IMG/VR virus record: IMGVR_UViG_3300031784_000173
Coordinates: 1-26,579 of that record
DNA: 26,579 nucleotides
From: a virus
Strand: one strand, 5' to 3'
Notes under the pieces: model-generated
The model's input: the letters and a program-made list of their open reading frames with translations, nothing else
What the model was told of the DNA's origin: nothing
The model's database searches: none
Made by a program: the position numbers and the translations under genes
Part shown: positions 7,974 through 14,937 of the stretch, one piece after another
Position numbering within the stretch: position 1 is the first letter of the stretch
Layout of the letters: the number at the start of each line of letters is the position of its first letter

Positions 7974-8674
7974 TGTTTGCAATAATCGATAGCGACCTTA
8001 TCGCCTATCGTATTTCCTTCGCTTGCAAGGATGAATCAGAGACACATGCTAAGTATAGTCTTAACAACTATGTCAATGACATCCTTGTACGTGGAGTAGA
8101 TCAAGCATATCCGTCTTGCTTTGTTGACCAGTGGAAGCTCTACCTTACAGGTGGAAACAACTACAGATTCGACATAGCTAAGACGGCTGTGTACAAAGGT
8201 AATCGCATCGCCCCAAAGCCTCAACATCTGCCAGCATTACGCAAGCATTTAGTTGATGAATGGGGCGCTGTTATTGTTGAAGGTATTGAAGCTGATGATG
8301 CTGTAGCTACACACGCTACAGAGCTTGGGTATAACAACTCAGTCATTGCATCAGTGGACAAAGACCTCGACCAGATACCGGGCTGGCATTACAACTTTGT
8401 TAAAGACATTGCCTACCACATCACACCAGAAGAAGGCATGTACAGGTTCTATAAACAGATCCTTACTGGCGACTCTGCAGATAACATCATTGGTTTAAAA
8501 GGCATTGGTCCTGTCAAAGCCGATAAGATATTAGATGAGTGTGAGACTGAGGTAGAGCTTTATGAAGCATGTCTGCAAGCCTATGAAGGTAATGAAGAAC
8601 GTGTGTTAGAGAATGCACGATTGTTATGGCTTCGCAGATACGAAGGCCAAATGTGGGAACCACCAAAGGAATAA
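7973..8674 (+). CDS. 5'-3' exonuclease, FEN/PIN fold (T7 gp6-like)
   Basis: This 233-residue nuclease begins FAIIDSD, with Asp6 and Asp8 as metal ligands. It continues with IEADDAVAT at about 104-112, SVDKDLDQIPG near 128-138 and the helix-hairpin-helix block TGDSADNIIGLKGIGPVKA at about 165-183. This matches the flap-endonuclease family to which T7 gp6 and the Pol I 5' nuclease domain belong. Expected roles are removal of RNA primers, host DNA breakdown and recombination. It is encoded directly after the ssDNA-binding region, as expected for a T7-type replication module. Confidence 0.9.
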   Translation: MFAIIDSDLIAYRISFACKDESETHAKYSLNNYVNDILVRGVDQAYPSCFVDQWKLYLTGGNNYRFDIAKTAVYKGNRIAPKPQHLPALRKHLVDEWGAVIVEGIEADDAVATHATELGYNNSVIASVDKDLDQIPGWHYNFVKDIAYHITPEEGMYRFYKQILTGDSADNIIGLKGIGPVKADKILDECETEVELYEACLQAYEGNEERVLENARLLWLRRYEGQMWEPPKE

Positions 8675-8675
8675 T

Positions 8676-9023
8676 ATGAGTGAAACTAAAACAAGTCTAA
8701 AACCAAACGATGTTGCTGTCATCTTACGCCCAACCTTTGAGAATGATGAATGGACAGGTACATTTGAAGTGCTTGTGACAGGCTTTGGCCCTGTGTCAAT
8801 GAAGCGTGAAGACATGGACAACTTGATTGGCATGGGTGTGCTGCTTGCTTCCGTTATTCCTTTGATGGAAAAGGATGAGGAGCTTGCACAGAAAGCTACT
8901 GACCATTGCAACGAATTCTATGGTGAGTTCGGTGACCTTGAGTACAACCCCGCACACGATAGCTTTGCTGACGTTGACACGGAGTTTAGTATTGATACTA
9001 AATGTACAGGAGGTGTGCAATGA
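8676..9023 (+). CDS. Hypothetical protein
   Basis: This 115-residue acidic protein starts at ATG 8676, one base after the exonuclease stop, with AAAGGAA upstream. An in-frame ATG at 8613 lies inside the exonuclease and is unlikely. The N-terminal part looks beta-rich (VAVILRPTF, WTGTFEVLVTGFG), followed by a hydrophobic helix (IGMGVLLASVIPLM). The family is not recognised. It ends over the start of the next gene (ATGA). Confidence 0.65.
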   Translation: MSETKTSLKPNDVAVILRPTFENDEWTGTFEVLVTGFGPVSMKREDMDNLIGMGVLLASVIPLMEKDEELAQKATDHCNEFYGEFGDLEYNPAHDSFADVDTEFSIDTKCTGGVQ

Positions 9024-9493
9024 AACTGTGTTCTGAATGTTTGCACAACACCAAGGCGGGGGATGAACATCCCTGCATTAACTGTGATGAGAATGGTAGC
9101 AATTGGCAATCGTTGAAGCGCAACATTGAAATGAAAGAGGTCATTGGCTTCATACCCAGTGGCAACACTATCAAAGAACCGCAAGTTTACCATAAGGCAG
9201 TGTTGGAGCAGGGTGTGAAGTATGACAGTGGCAAAGCACAGTGGAGCTTGATGCAATGGAAAGCTTTGTCACAAGTGGTGGATGTGCTGACGTATGGTGC
9301 TAAGAAATATTCACCAGACAATTGGAAGAAAGTTCCTAACGCACGTCAACGCTACATCGATGCTGGCTTCCGTCACTTCGCAGCCTATGCTGGTGGCGAA
9401 AAGAATGACAGTGAAACAGGGCTGAGCCACCTTGCTCATGCCATGTGCTGTATGTTATTCTTATTGTCTTTTGATTTAGGAGAAGATAAATGA
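9020..9493 (+). CDS. dATP/dGTP diphosphohydrolase-like protein with N-terminal zinc motif
   Basis: This 157-residue protein has two parts. The first has paired CxxC motifs (Cys4/Cys7 and Cys19/Cys22), probably a small zinc knuckle. The second, about residues 72-157, contains KYDSGKAQWSL, LTYGAKKYSPDNW, FRHFAAYAGG and SHLAHAMCC. This pattern belongs to the phage dATP/dGTP diphosphohydrolase-like family (DUF5664 type), which is related in fold to MazG all-alpha pyrophosphatases. It would hydrolyse dNTPs to dNMPs and adjust the purine pool. ATG 9020 has a strong AGGAGG site and overlaps the upstream stop. Substrate specificity is inferred from family naming, not from visible residues. Confidence 0.7.
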   Translation: MKLCSECLHNTKAGDEHPCINCDENGSNWQSLKRNIEMKEVIGFIPSGNTIKEPQVYHKAVLEQGVKYDSGKAQWSLMQWKALSQVVDVLTYGAKKYSPDNWKKVPNARQRYIDAGFRHFAAYAGGEKNDSETGLSHLAHAMCCMLFLLSFDLGEDK

Positions 9494-9672
9494 AACCAGT
9501 GACACTTAGTATTTCCGTAACCGCATACTTCGATGGTGATGAGATTCCTGCAATCTATTCCAACGAAGACATGTTTGCTGAGGCAATCAAAGAACATGTA
9601 ATCTATGCGCTTGACCGTTTGGACGCACAAGATATTGTGTTCAATAGCATTGACCTAGAGGGGTTGTCTTGA
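9490..9672 (+). CDS. Small hypothetical protein
   Basis: This 60-residue acidic protein has predicted strands at the start (TLSISVTAYFDGDEI), then a helix. Its start overlaps the previous stop (ATGA) and it has an AGGAG ribosome-binding site. It is followed by a gene of similar size and layout, whose start overlaps its stop. No family is recognised. Confidence 0.6.
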   Translation: MKPVTLSISVTAYFDGDEIPAIYSNEDMFAEAIKEHVIYALDRLDAQDIVFNSIDLEGLS

Positions 9673-9878
9673 AACCGTCAAGCTTAGAAGTATCTATCCG
9701 ACATGCAAGCAACGGCTTTGTCATTCACTATTGCGAAGTGGTGAATGGCTTAGAAGTTGATGCAGAATTTGTTGCCTTGGACATTGAAGAAGCCCTCGGT
9801 ATTATTTATGATTGCTTTGACCAAGGGCCATCGCATGACATGTCCAACATCGTAGATGAAACAATCCCCAAAGGTTAG
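9669..9878 (+). CDS. Small hypothetical protein with TTG start
   Basis: This 69-residue protein most likely starts at TTG 9669, overlapping the upstream stop (TTGA) with GAGGGG just upstream; no ATG is suitably placed. The sequence LEVSIRHASNGFVIHYCEV suggests a beta-rich N-terminus followed by an acidic helical half (VALDIEEALGIIYDCFDQG). This resembles short phage proteins of unknown role. The 3' end overlaps the HNH gene by 23 bases. Confidence 0.55.
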   Translation: MKPSSLEVSIRHASNGFVIHYCEVVNGLEVDAEFVALDIEEALGIIYDCFDQGPSHDMSNIVDETIPKG

Positions 9879-10242
9879 AAACGGTGGTGAGTGGACTGAT
9901 GCACGATTCAGAAGCTTTGTAACTTCTGCTCTTCGTGCAGCGTCAAGGCGTTGGCCTCCTAAGTACACAGCTCTAAAGGCTGCGTTCGTAGGTAAGAAGG
10001 TGAATGTGAAGAGTGGCAAGATGGCAATGCATTACAAGTGCGCTAGCTGCAAGAAACACTTTGTTGCTGCTGACGTACAGGTAGATCATATTGAACCCGT
10101 TGTAGACCCTGTGAAGGGCTTCCAAACGTGGGACATATTCATCAACCGCATCTTCTGTGAGATAGAGAATCTGCAGGTGATGTGTAAGCCGTGCCACAAA
10201 GTGAAGACTGACCAAGAGAAAGACGATAGGAAAAAGAAATGA
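9856..10242 (+). CDS. HNH endonuclease
   Basis: This 128-residue protein has a beta-beta-alpha HNH core: the VDHIEP block with His78, Asn105 in ENLQVMC, and His114 in CKPCHKVKT. Structural zinc ligands are likely Cys62, Cys65, Cys110 and Cys113. The N-terminal basic helix (RFRSFVTSALRAASRRW) could bind DNA. It may be a free-standing homing-type nuclease or a phage recombination or packaging nuclease. It sits in the middle of metabolic genes rather than beside a terminase, which favours the former. It ends on the start of the next gene. Confidence 0.85.
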   Translation: MKQSPKVRNGGEWTDARFRSFVTSALRAASRRWPPKYTALKAAFVGKKVNVKSGKMAMHYKCASCKKHFVAADVQVDHIEPVVDPVKGFQTWDIFINRIFCEIENLQVMCKPCHKVKTDQEKDDRKKK

Positions 10243-10442
10243 CTATCCAAATATCCTTACAATGTGAAGACGCTGAAGAGGCTAGGAAATATCTCAATGC
10301 TGTGGCATACCACAGTTTGATATGGGACTTTGCTGAACGAATGCGTCAAGCTGAGAAGTATGATGGAGACTTGTTAGCTGTATTGAATATGTTCAAACAA
10401 GATTTTTACAATGCCACAGAACACCACTGTGGACCCTATTAA
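10239..10442 (+). CDS. Small hypothetical protein
   Basis: This encodes 67 residues with a start overlapping the HNH stop (ATGA) and a GGAAAAAG leader. The product is helical and acidic with aromatic residues (LIWDFAERMRQAEKYDGDLL) and ends in EHHCGPY. A CCACAG/CTGTGG inverted repeat with a 7-base loop lies over its last codons, without a T-tract. The function is unknown. Confidence 0.6.
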   Translation: MTIQISLQCEDAEEARKYLNAVAYHSLIWDFAERMRQAEKYDGDLLAVLNMFKQDFYNATEHHCGPY

Positions 10443-10456
10443 ACAAAGGAGCTGGT

Positions 10457-10834
10457 ATGTATATAAACGTGGATACTGAGAACGAAGACGGCAGTGCAAA
10501 TTGCTCTGTCGATTTGTCACACGATGAGGCAAGCCAACTGATCAACTATGCCATCGTTGAACTGTTGGCAAAGGGCATTCGTGAAGGCAAAGAATTGTCC
10601 GTAAAGAAAGAGGATGAAGAGGAAGACGCAGAGCATGCTATTGTTATCAAGCATTTGAAAGAATCCTTAGTCTCTACATACCTGATGAAGTTTTATCACG
10701 ATGAAGACATCGTCCACAACCTAAAGGTAAGACGTGGTTGCAAAGCATTGCTTCGCCACTACATGATTCCAGTGGTGGCTGATAAATACATTGCACAGAT
10801 TGAAGCCATTCACGAGGGTGGTGAAGATGAGTAA
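10457..10834 (+). CDS. Hypothetical acidic protein
   Basis: This 125-residue protein has a clear AAAGGAG ribosome-binding site and a separate 14-base leader. The N-terminal half is acidic with a short run of Glu/Asp (KKEDEEEDAEH at about residues 51-61). The C-terminal half is helical and includes KVRRGCKALLRHYM. No known domain is seen. Its stop overlaps the thyX start, so the two are probably translationally coupled, but this does not show that it works with ThyX. Confidence 0.6.
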   Translation: MYINVDTENEDGSANCSVDLSHDEASQLINYAIVELLAKGIREGKELSVKKEDEEEDAEHAIVIKHLKESLVSTYLMKFYHDEDIVHNLKVRRGCKALLRHYMIPVVADKYIAQIEAIHEGGEDE

Positions 10835-11450
10835 GGTGAAACTAATTTGGTCAACACCAGATGGTGAAAACTTAATTGCATACATGGCTCGTGTATCGAA
10901 TCCAGAAAATCAAGACAATAAAAAAACAGCTCCTAAGTTGTTGAAGTATTTGATTGACAACAAACACTGGAGTCCCTTTGAGATGGTCAACATCTGCATG
11001 GAGATTGAAACAACACGAGACATTGCACGTCAAATCTTACGTCACCGTAGCTTTAGCTTTCAAGAACTAAGCCAACGATATGCCATTGTCCACGACTACG
11101 ACTTCTCTGAGGTTCGTTTGCAAGACAACAAAGATCGTCAAAACTCTATTGAGGTGCAAGACCGTGAGCTACAGCGATTCTGGCAGGAGTCACAAGCCAC
11201 TGTCATTCGCACTGCTGTCGGTCACTATGAGGCTGCACTGGCTAATGGCATTGCCAAAGAGGTGGCACGTAAGCTGTTGCCTGAGGGCATGATGATGTCA
11301 CGCATGTACATGAATGGTACGTTGCGTAGCTGGCTGCATTACGTTGACATTCGCTGTGACAAAGCAACACAGAAAGAACATCGTGAAGTGGCAGATCAAG
11401 CCAAGGTTGTGATACAGTCCCTCTTCCCCTCACTCTTCGAAAGTACATAA
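10827..11450 (+). CDS. thyX: Flavin-dependent thymidylate synthase ThyX
   Basis: This 207-residue protein carries the ThyX signature RHRx7S at residues 72-82 (RHRSFSFQELS), followed by QRY. It converts dUMP to dTMP using FAD, NADPH and methylenetetrahydrofolate. Its length is typical of phage ThyX. ATG 10827 overlaps the previous stop and is preferred to an in-frame ATG at 10791, because it gives the expected MSKVKLIWSTP N-terminus and has GGTGGTGAAG upstream. It forms a nucleotide-supply block with the MazG-like protein and the downstream ribonucleotide reductase. Confidence 0.95.
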   Translation: MSKVKLIWSTPDGENLIAYMARVSNPENQDNKKTAPKLLKYLIDNKHWSPFEMVNICMEIETTRDIARQILRHRSFSFQELSQRYAIVHDYDFSEVRLQDNKDRQNSIEVQDRELQRFWQESQATVIRTAVGHYEAALANGIAKEVARKLLPEGMMMSRMYMNGTLRSWLHYVDIRCDKATQKEHREVADQAKVVIQSLFPSLFEST

Positions 11451-11764
11451 TGAACATAGACTTTTATCAATCCCGTGCGATGAGCTATCGCCTAGACACA
11501 GCCAATGAGATTTATGCCTTGCTCAATCTTGGCGGTGAAATTGGTGAGGTGATGAGCCTTGTTGCCAAGTTCATCCGTGATGGTGGTGATATGGGGGAGT
11601 ACAAGAAGAACATGGCTAAAGAGCTAGGTGACATTATGTGGATGGTGGCAGCTGTTGCTAAAGACCACAACCTTTCTTTGTCAGACATTTGTACTCAAAA
11701 TCTGGACAAGCTTGAGAGTCGTAAGATTAGGGATGTTATTCAAGGCTCAGGCGACAATCGTTAA
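11450..11764 (+). CDS. MazG-like nucleotide pyrophosphohydrolase
   Basis: This 104-residue all-alpha protein shows the MazG metal-binding pattern: Glu30 and Glu33 in GGEIGEV, then Glu58 and Asp61 in KELGDIMWMV. Such enzymes hydrolyse (d)NTPs to (d)NMPs and pyrophosphate. Phage versions are proposed to adjust the dNTP pool or (p)ppGpp-related signalling. The start shares the last base of the thyX stop (TAATG). A terminator follows about 30 bases after its stop, so it is the last gene of this transcript if the terminator is efficient. Confidence 0.8.
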   Translation: MNIDFYQSRAMSYRLDTANEIYALLNLGGEIGEVMSLVAKFIRDGGDMGEYKKNMAKELGDIMWMVAAVAKDHNLSLSDICTQNLDKLESRKIRDVIQGSGDNR

Positions 11765-11793
11765 ATCCTGTATAACTACCCTTCCCAATTTAT

Positions 11794-11815
11794 GGAGGCT
11801 TCGTGCCTCCTTTTT
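11794..11815 (+). terminator. Rho-independent terminator after the MazG-like gene
   Basis: A six-pair GC-rich stem GGAGGC / GCCTCC with loop TTCGT is followed at once by TTTTT. It lies between the MazG-like gene and the ribonucleotide reductase gene, whose start is 18 bases after the T-tract. The stem also contains a GGAGG sequence that could be mistaken for a ribosome-binding site. Confidence 0.8.
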
Positions 11816-11833
11816 ATCTAAGAAAGAGAAATA

Positions 11834-13753
11834 ATGAGTAATGAAATCGTAACCCCTTGGTCAAGTGTAGGCTATTTAACTTACAAACGTACATATGCAC
11901 GGCGTTTGAACGAGCAAGATGTCACTAGCCCCACCGAGGAGTTCCCAGACACCGTCAACCGTGTCATCAAAGCCTGTGAAGAACAGCTTAAATGTGGCTT
12001 TACAGAGGCTGAAAACGAACGCCTAAGGGCTTACCTACTTGGACTTAAAGGAAGCGTTGCAGGGCGTTTCTGGTGGCAGCTAGGCACTGACACAGTGGGT
12101 AAGCTTGGCATGGCCTCGCTACAAAACTGTGCATTCCGTGTGGTAGATAAGCCAGTGGAGCCTTTCACATGGGCTATGGACATGTTGATGCTTGGTTCAG
12201 GTGTGGGCTACAACATCCAGAAAGACAACGTTAATAAACTTCCTCCAGTTAATAAAGATTTCAAATGCCCATCTCGTATTGTCGATACTGGCGCTGACTT
12301 CATTGTTCCCGATAGTCGTGAAGGCTGGGTTGCTCTACTTGGTAAGACACTCAAGGCTGCTTTCTTGGCTCACTCGTCAGGCAAGCAAACGTTTACGTAC
12401 TCGACACAGTTGATTCGTTCTAAGGGTGCAGCCATCAAAGGCTTTGGTGGTACAGCATCTGGTCCTGAAGACTTGGTGTGGGGTATTAACCAGATCTCTA
12501 AGGTGCTTGAGAAACGTGCAGGTAAACAACTGCGTCCTATCGATTGCCTTGACATCATGAACATCATTGGTGCTGTGGTTGTTGCTGGCAACGTTCGCCG
12601 CTCAGCACAGATTGCTATTGGAGATGCAGATGACGTTGAATATCTACTTGCTAAACGATGGGACTTGGGGAATATTCCGAGCTGGAGAGCAATGTCCAAC
12701 AACAGCGTGGTGTGTCACGACATTGGAGATTTACATGACTTCTTCTGGGATGGATATGAGGGTAAAGGCGAACCATACGGGCTTATCAACCTCAAGCTTT
12801 CTCGCAAGATTGGACGGCTCGGTGAAACCCAGTATCCTGACCCAAAGGTTCAGGGATATAACCCTTGCGCTGAACAAAGCTTAGCCGATGGTGAAACCTG
12901 TTGCTTAGCTGAAGTGTTCCTGCCTAACATCACAAGCAAGGAAGAGTTGATTGATGTGTCTAGATTGCTCTATCGCATCAACAAACATTCATTGGCCTTG
13001 TCTTGCCACCAGAAAGTCACTGAAGCCATTGTGCATGAGAACATGCGCATGGGTATTGGCATCACTGGTGTGTTGCAATGTACCGAAGAGCAGAAGTCTT
13101 GGTTGAATGATGTGTATGGTGAGCTGCGTAACTATGATGAGTTCTATTCACAGAAGCATGGCTTTAACAAATCCATCAAGCTCACAACAGTGAAGCCTTC
13201 TGGCACTCTGTCGTTGTTGCCCGGTGTTACACCCGGTTGCCACCCTGCTTATGCACGATTCATGATCAGACGTATCCGTATCAGCTCCAACCATGCGTTG
13301 GTACAGGTGTGTAAAGATCATGGCTATCATGTTGAATATCAATTGAACTTTGATGGCACTGAAGATCGCAGCACTGTTGTTGTCAGCTTCCCATTCCGTC
13401 ACCCAGATCATGCTGTGTTGGCTAACGAAATGACAGCCATCTCTCAGCTCGAAACTGTGAAGTGGTTGCAAGAAGTGTGGAGCGACAACAGCGTTAGCTG
13501 CACTGTCTACTACCGCATGGAAGAGTTGCCAGAGATTAAGAAGTATCTGAAGAAGCACTACAAGAACAGCCATAAGTCGTTGTCGTTCTTGCTGCATAGT
13601 GAGCATGGTTTCAAACAAGCACCGCTTGAAGAAATCACTGAAGAGCAATACAACCAACTTGTTGCTAACACTCGTATCATTACGGCTGTTGCTGACGGTG
13701 ACATTGGATTGGATGACAGCGAATGTGCAGCTGGCGCATGTCCGATCCGCTGA
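11834..13753 (+). CDS. nrdJ: Adenosylcobalamin-dependent ribonucleoside-triphosphate reductase (class II, monomeric)
   Basis: At 639 residues this matches the monomeric class II enzymes typified by Lactobacillus leichmannii RTPR (739 residues). Active-site residues are Asn343, Cys345 (thiyl radical) and Glu347 in NPCAEQ; the redox pair Cys99 (LQNCAF) and Cys356; and the C-terminal shuttle pair Cys631/Cys636 in CAAGACPIR, at the same distance from the C-terminus as in the bacterial enzyme. It reduces NTPs to dNTPs using coenzyme B12 as radical source and needs no separate small subunit or oxygen. Its start lies just downstream of a terminator, so it may have its own promoter. No cobalamin gene is present in the window. 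Confidence 0.95.
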   Translation: MSNEIVTPWSSVGYLTYKRTYARRLNEQDVTSPTEEFPDTVNRVIKACEEQLKCGFTEAENERLRAYLLGLKGSVAGRFWWQLGTDTVGKLGMASLQNCAFRVVDKPVEPFTWAMDMLMLGSGVGYNIQKDNVNKLPPVNKDFKCPSRIVDTGADFIVPDSREGWVALLGKTLKAAFLAHSSGKQTFTYSTQLIRSKGAAIKGFGGTASGPEDLVWGINQISKVLEKRAGKQLRPIDCLDIMNIIGAVVVAGNVRRSAQIAIGDADDVEYLLAKRWDLGNIPSWRAMSNNSVVCHDIGDLHDFFWDGYEGKGEPYGLINLKLSRKIGRLGETQYPDPKVQGYNPCAEQSLADGETCCLAEVFLPNITSKEELIDVSRLLYRINKHSLALSCHQKVTEAIVHENMRMGIGITGVLQCTEEQKSWLNDVYGELRNYDEFYSQKHGFNKSIKLTTVKPSGTLSLLPGVTPGCHPAYARFMIRRIRISSNHALVQVCKDHGYHVEYQLNFDGTEDRSTVVVSFPFRHPDHAVLANEMTAISQLETVKWLQEVWSDNSVSCTVYYRMEELPEIKKYLKKHYKNSHKSLSFLLHSEHGFKQAPLEEITEEQYNQLVANTRIITAVADGDIGLDDSECAAGACPIR

Positions 13754-13773
13754 TCTATTGGGTTATGCGAGTT

Positions 13774-13797
13774 GTGGAAATGGTGACCTGTTTCCAC
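13774..13797. promoter_or_regulatory. Interrupted palindrome downstream of nrdJ
   Basis: Two perfect 7-base arms, GTGGAAA and TTTCCAC, are separated by 10 bases that themselves contain GGTGACC. There is no following T-tract, so it is not a classical terminator. It lies about 40 bases upstream of a promoter-like sequence and could be an operator or an RNA hairpin that protects the nrdJ 3' end. Confidence 0.4.
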
Positions 13798-13811
13798 ATC
13801 ATTGCTAACAC

Positions 13812-13840
13812 ATGGCGACATTGGTAAGTTGTGCTATAGT
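13812..13840 (+). promoter_or_regulatory. Possible sigma-70-type promoter with extended -10
   Basis: TGCTATAGT at 13832-13840 fits an extended -10 element (TGnTATAAT, one mismatch). The -35 region 16-17 bases upstream (TGGCGA) is weak, which is common when the -10 is extended. It lies in the 114-base gap between nrdJ and the next gene and would drive the last three + strand genes. This is by eye only. Confidence 0.45.
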
Positions 13841-13867
13841 ACAACCTTTATATTTAGCGGAGATGCT

Positions 13868-14062
13868 ATGCAACCTGTAAAACCCGAACGTAATATTCCA
13901 TTACGCATTCAAGCTGACCAAGGCTACTACGCTTTCTCACGAGGATGGCTTAGCAACCAATACGAACCAGCATCCAATGCTGGCAAAGAATGGCAGCGTG
14001 GTTTTGATCGTGCTTATTTCGATAATTTGGATAAGCTCAATGGCAACCAAACGGTTCGATAA
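13868..14062 (+). CDS. Small hypothetical protein
   Basis: This encodes 64 residues from ATG 13868, with AGCGGAGA upstream; an overlapping ATG at 13863 is in another frame. The product is rich in aromatic and Asn/Gln residues (GYYAFSRGWLSNQYEP, GKEWQRGFDRAYFDN). The pattern 'G-W-x-x-N-P/Q ... G-x-E-W-x-R-G-F' resembles small proteins of the type that act as modulators in other phages, but I recognise no family. It is the first gene after the promoter-like site and overlaps the next gene by 23 bases. Confidence 0.6.
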   Translation: MQPVKPERNIPLRIQADQGYYAFSRGWLSNQYEPASNAGKEWQRGFDRAYFDNLDKLNGNQTVR

Positions 14063-14483
14063 AGAGCTGCACGACATATACGACAAAATGGGTAGAGACA
14101 TCGTCAAAGACTTTGTCTCTTCTTTTTGGTCTATGCAAGCTCAGGACAATCCAAACAGATACGGAGTTGATCTGCATCTGTATAAGGACGATGTGTTAGT
14201 GGGGTATGCTGAGGTTGAAGTGCGACTAGCATGGAAGACTTTAGAGTTTCCTTACGAAGACTTAAACGTTCCTGAGCGCAAGCGTAAACTCCTTGTTCAA
14301 GACCTACCCACATACTTCTTCTCAATCAACAAAGAAGGCACTGCACTCTTTCACTGTCATGGTGATGTGGTGCTGGAGTCTGAAACTAAAGAGGTTGCTA
14401 ATAAGTATGTGTGGAAGGGTGAGCAGTTCTTCAAAGTACCACTGGATAAATTAACATATGTCATCTTACAACCGTCTGCATAA
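14040..14483 (+). CDS. Possible PD-(D/E)XK-type nuclease
   Basis: The product has 147 residues from ATG 14040. The segment from Asp44 (GVDLHLYKDD) to Glu58/Glu60 (YAEVEVRLAWK) looks like the strand-hairpin-strand core of the PD-(D/E)XK superfamily, here with E-V-E in place of the usual ExK. A following LPTYFFSIN segment fits a beta strand. If active, it would be a metal-dependent nuclease, but the assignment rests on weak sequence resemblance, and a catalytically dead relative is possible. The ATG at 13977 in the same frame gives an unlikely hydrophobic extension and is rejected. Confidence 0.45.
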   Translation: MATKRFDKELHDIYDKMGRDIVKDFVSSFWSMQAQDNPNRYGVDLHLYKDDVLVGYAEVEVRLAWKTLEFPYEDLNVPERKRKLLVQDLPTYFFSINKEGTALFHCHGDVVLESETKEVANKYVWKGEQFFKVPLDKLTYVILQPSA

Positions 14484-14862
14484 CGTCAACAACCCCAACC
14501 AAGGGGATGCAAAGCGTGTGCTGTGTGTATGCTCAGCAGGACTATTGCGCAGCCCTACCATTGCTTGGATCTTGTCTAATAAACCCTTCAACTTCAACAC
14601 TCGTGCAGCAGGTGTAGCAGAGGGCTATGCCCTTGTCCTAGTTGATGAGGTGTTGTTGAAGTGGGCAGATGTCATTGTCTTTGCAGATCAAGATCACAAG
14701 CGCATGTTGTCTTATGAATACAAAGATGCTGTTGAGAATATGGAAACACATGTGTTAAATATTCCAGACATGTATGCCTTCAGAGATCCAAAGCTTGTTA
14801 CAATGGCTAAGCGTAAGCTAAAGGAAATCTTTCCAAACCCCGCTCTGGGTTCCGACCACTAG
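14458..14862 (+). CDS. Low-molecular-weight phosphatase-like protein
   Basis: This 134-residue protein has the CX5R(S/T) loop of cysteine phosphatases: Cys25 and Arg31 in VLCVCSAGLLRSP. A later segment reads IPDMYAFRDP, with candidate general-acid Asp residues. The order (P-loop near the N-terminus, Asp far downstream) is that of low-molecular-weight protein-tyrosine phosphatases. It could dephosphorylate host proteins or nucleotides. It overlaps the previous gene by 26 bases and has no strong ribosome-binding site, so it may rely on coupling. It is the last + strand gene before the convergent terminator. Confidence 0.7.
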   Translation: MSSYNRLHNVNNPNQGDAKRVLCVCSAGLLRSPTIAWILSNKPFNFNTRAAGVAEGYALVLVDEVLLKWADVIVFADQDHKRMLSYEYKDAVENMETHVLNIPDMYAFRDPKLVTMAKRKLKEIFPNPALGSDH

Positions 14863-14906
14863 ACTAAACGCCGTGGCTTGAAGAAATCGGATATGGCACA
14901 AATAAG

Positions 14907-14937
14907 AAAGCCAGCTTAGTTGCTGGCTTTTCTTTTT
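14907..14937. terminator. Bidirectional terminator between converging operons
   Basis: The nine-pair stem AAAGCCAGC / GCTGGCTTT with loop TTAGTT is followed on the + strand by TCTTTTT. On the - strand the same stem is followed by CTTATTT, a weaker U-rich tract. It sits in the 73-base gap between the stops of the early and late operons. The stop codon of the giant virion gene overlaps the T-tract. Confidence 0.85.

Noticed and set aside
10414-10432. CCACAG/CTGTGG inverted repeat with a 7-base loop as a terminator
   Set aside because: No T-tract follows, and the next gene has its own strong ribosome-binding site directly downstream in the same operon.
13148-13657. A 169-codon - strand frame opposite nrdJ
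   Set aside because: nrdJ is certain from its motifs; this frame lacks any family resemblance.
13765-13827. A 20-codon frame after nrdJ that could be a leader peptide
   Set aside because: It has no clear ribosome-binding site, overlaps the palindrome, and such a short frame is expected by chance.
14820-14905. A tRNA or tRNA-derived att site near the convergent junction
   Set aside because: A GGTTCCGA stretch is visible, but it is inside the phosphatase gene and no cloverleaf can be drawn around it.
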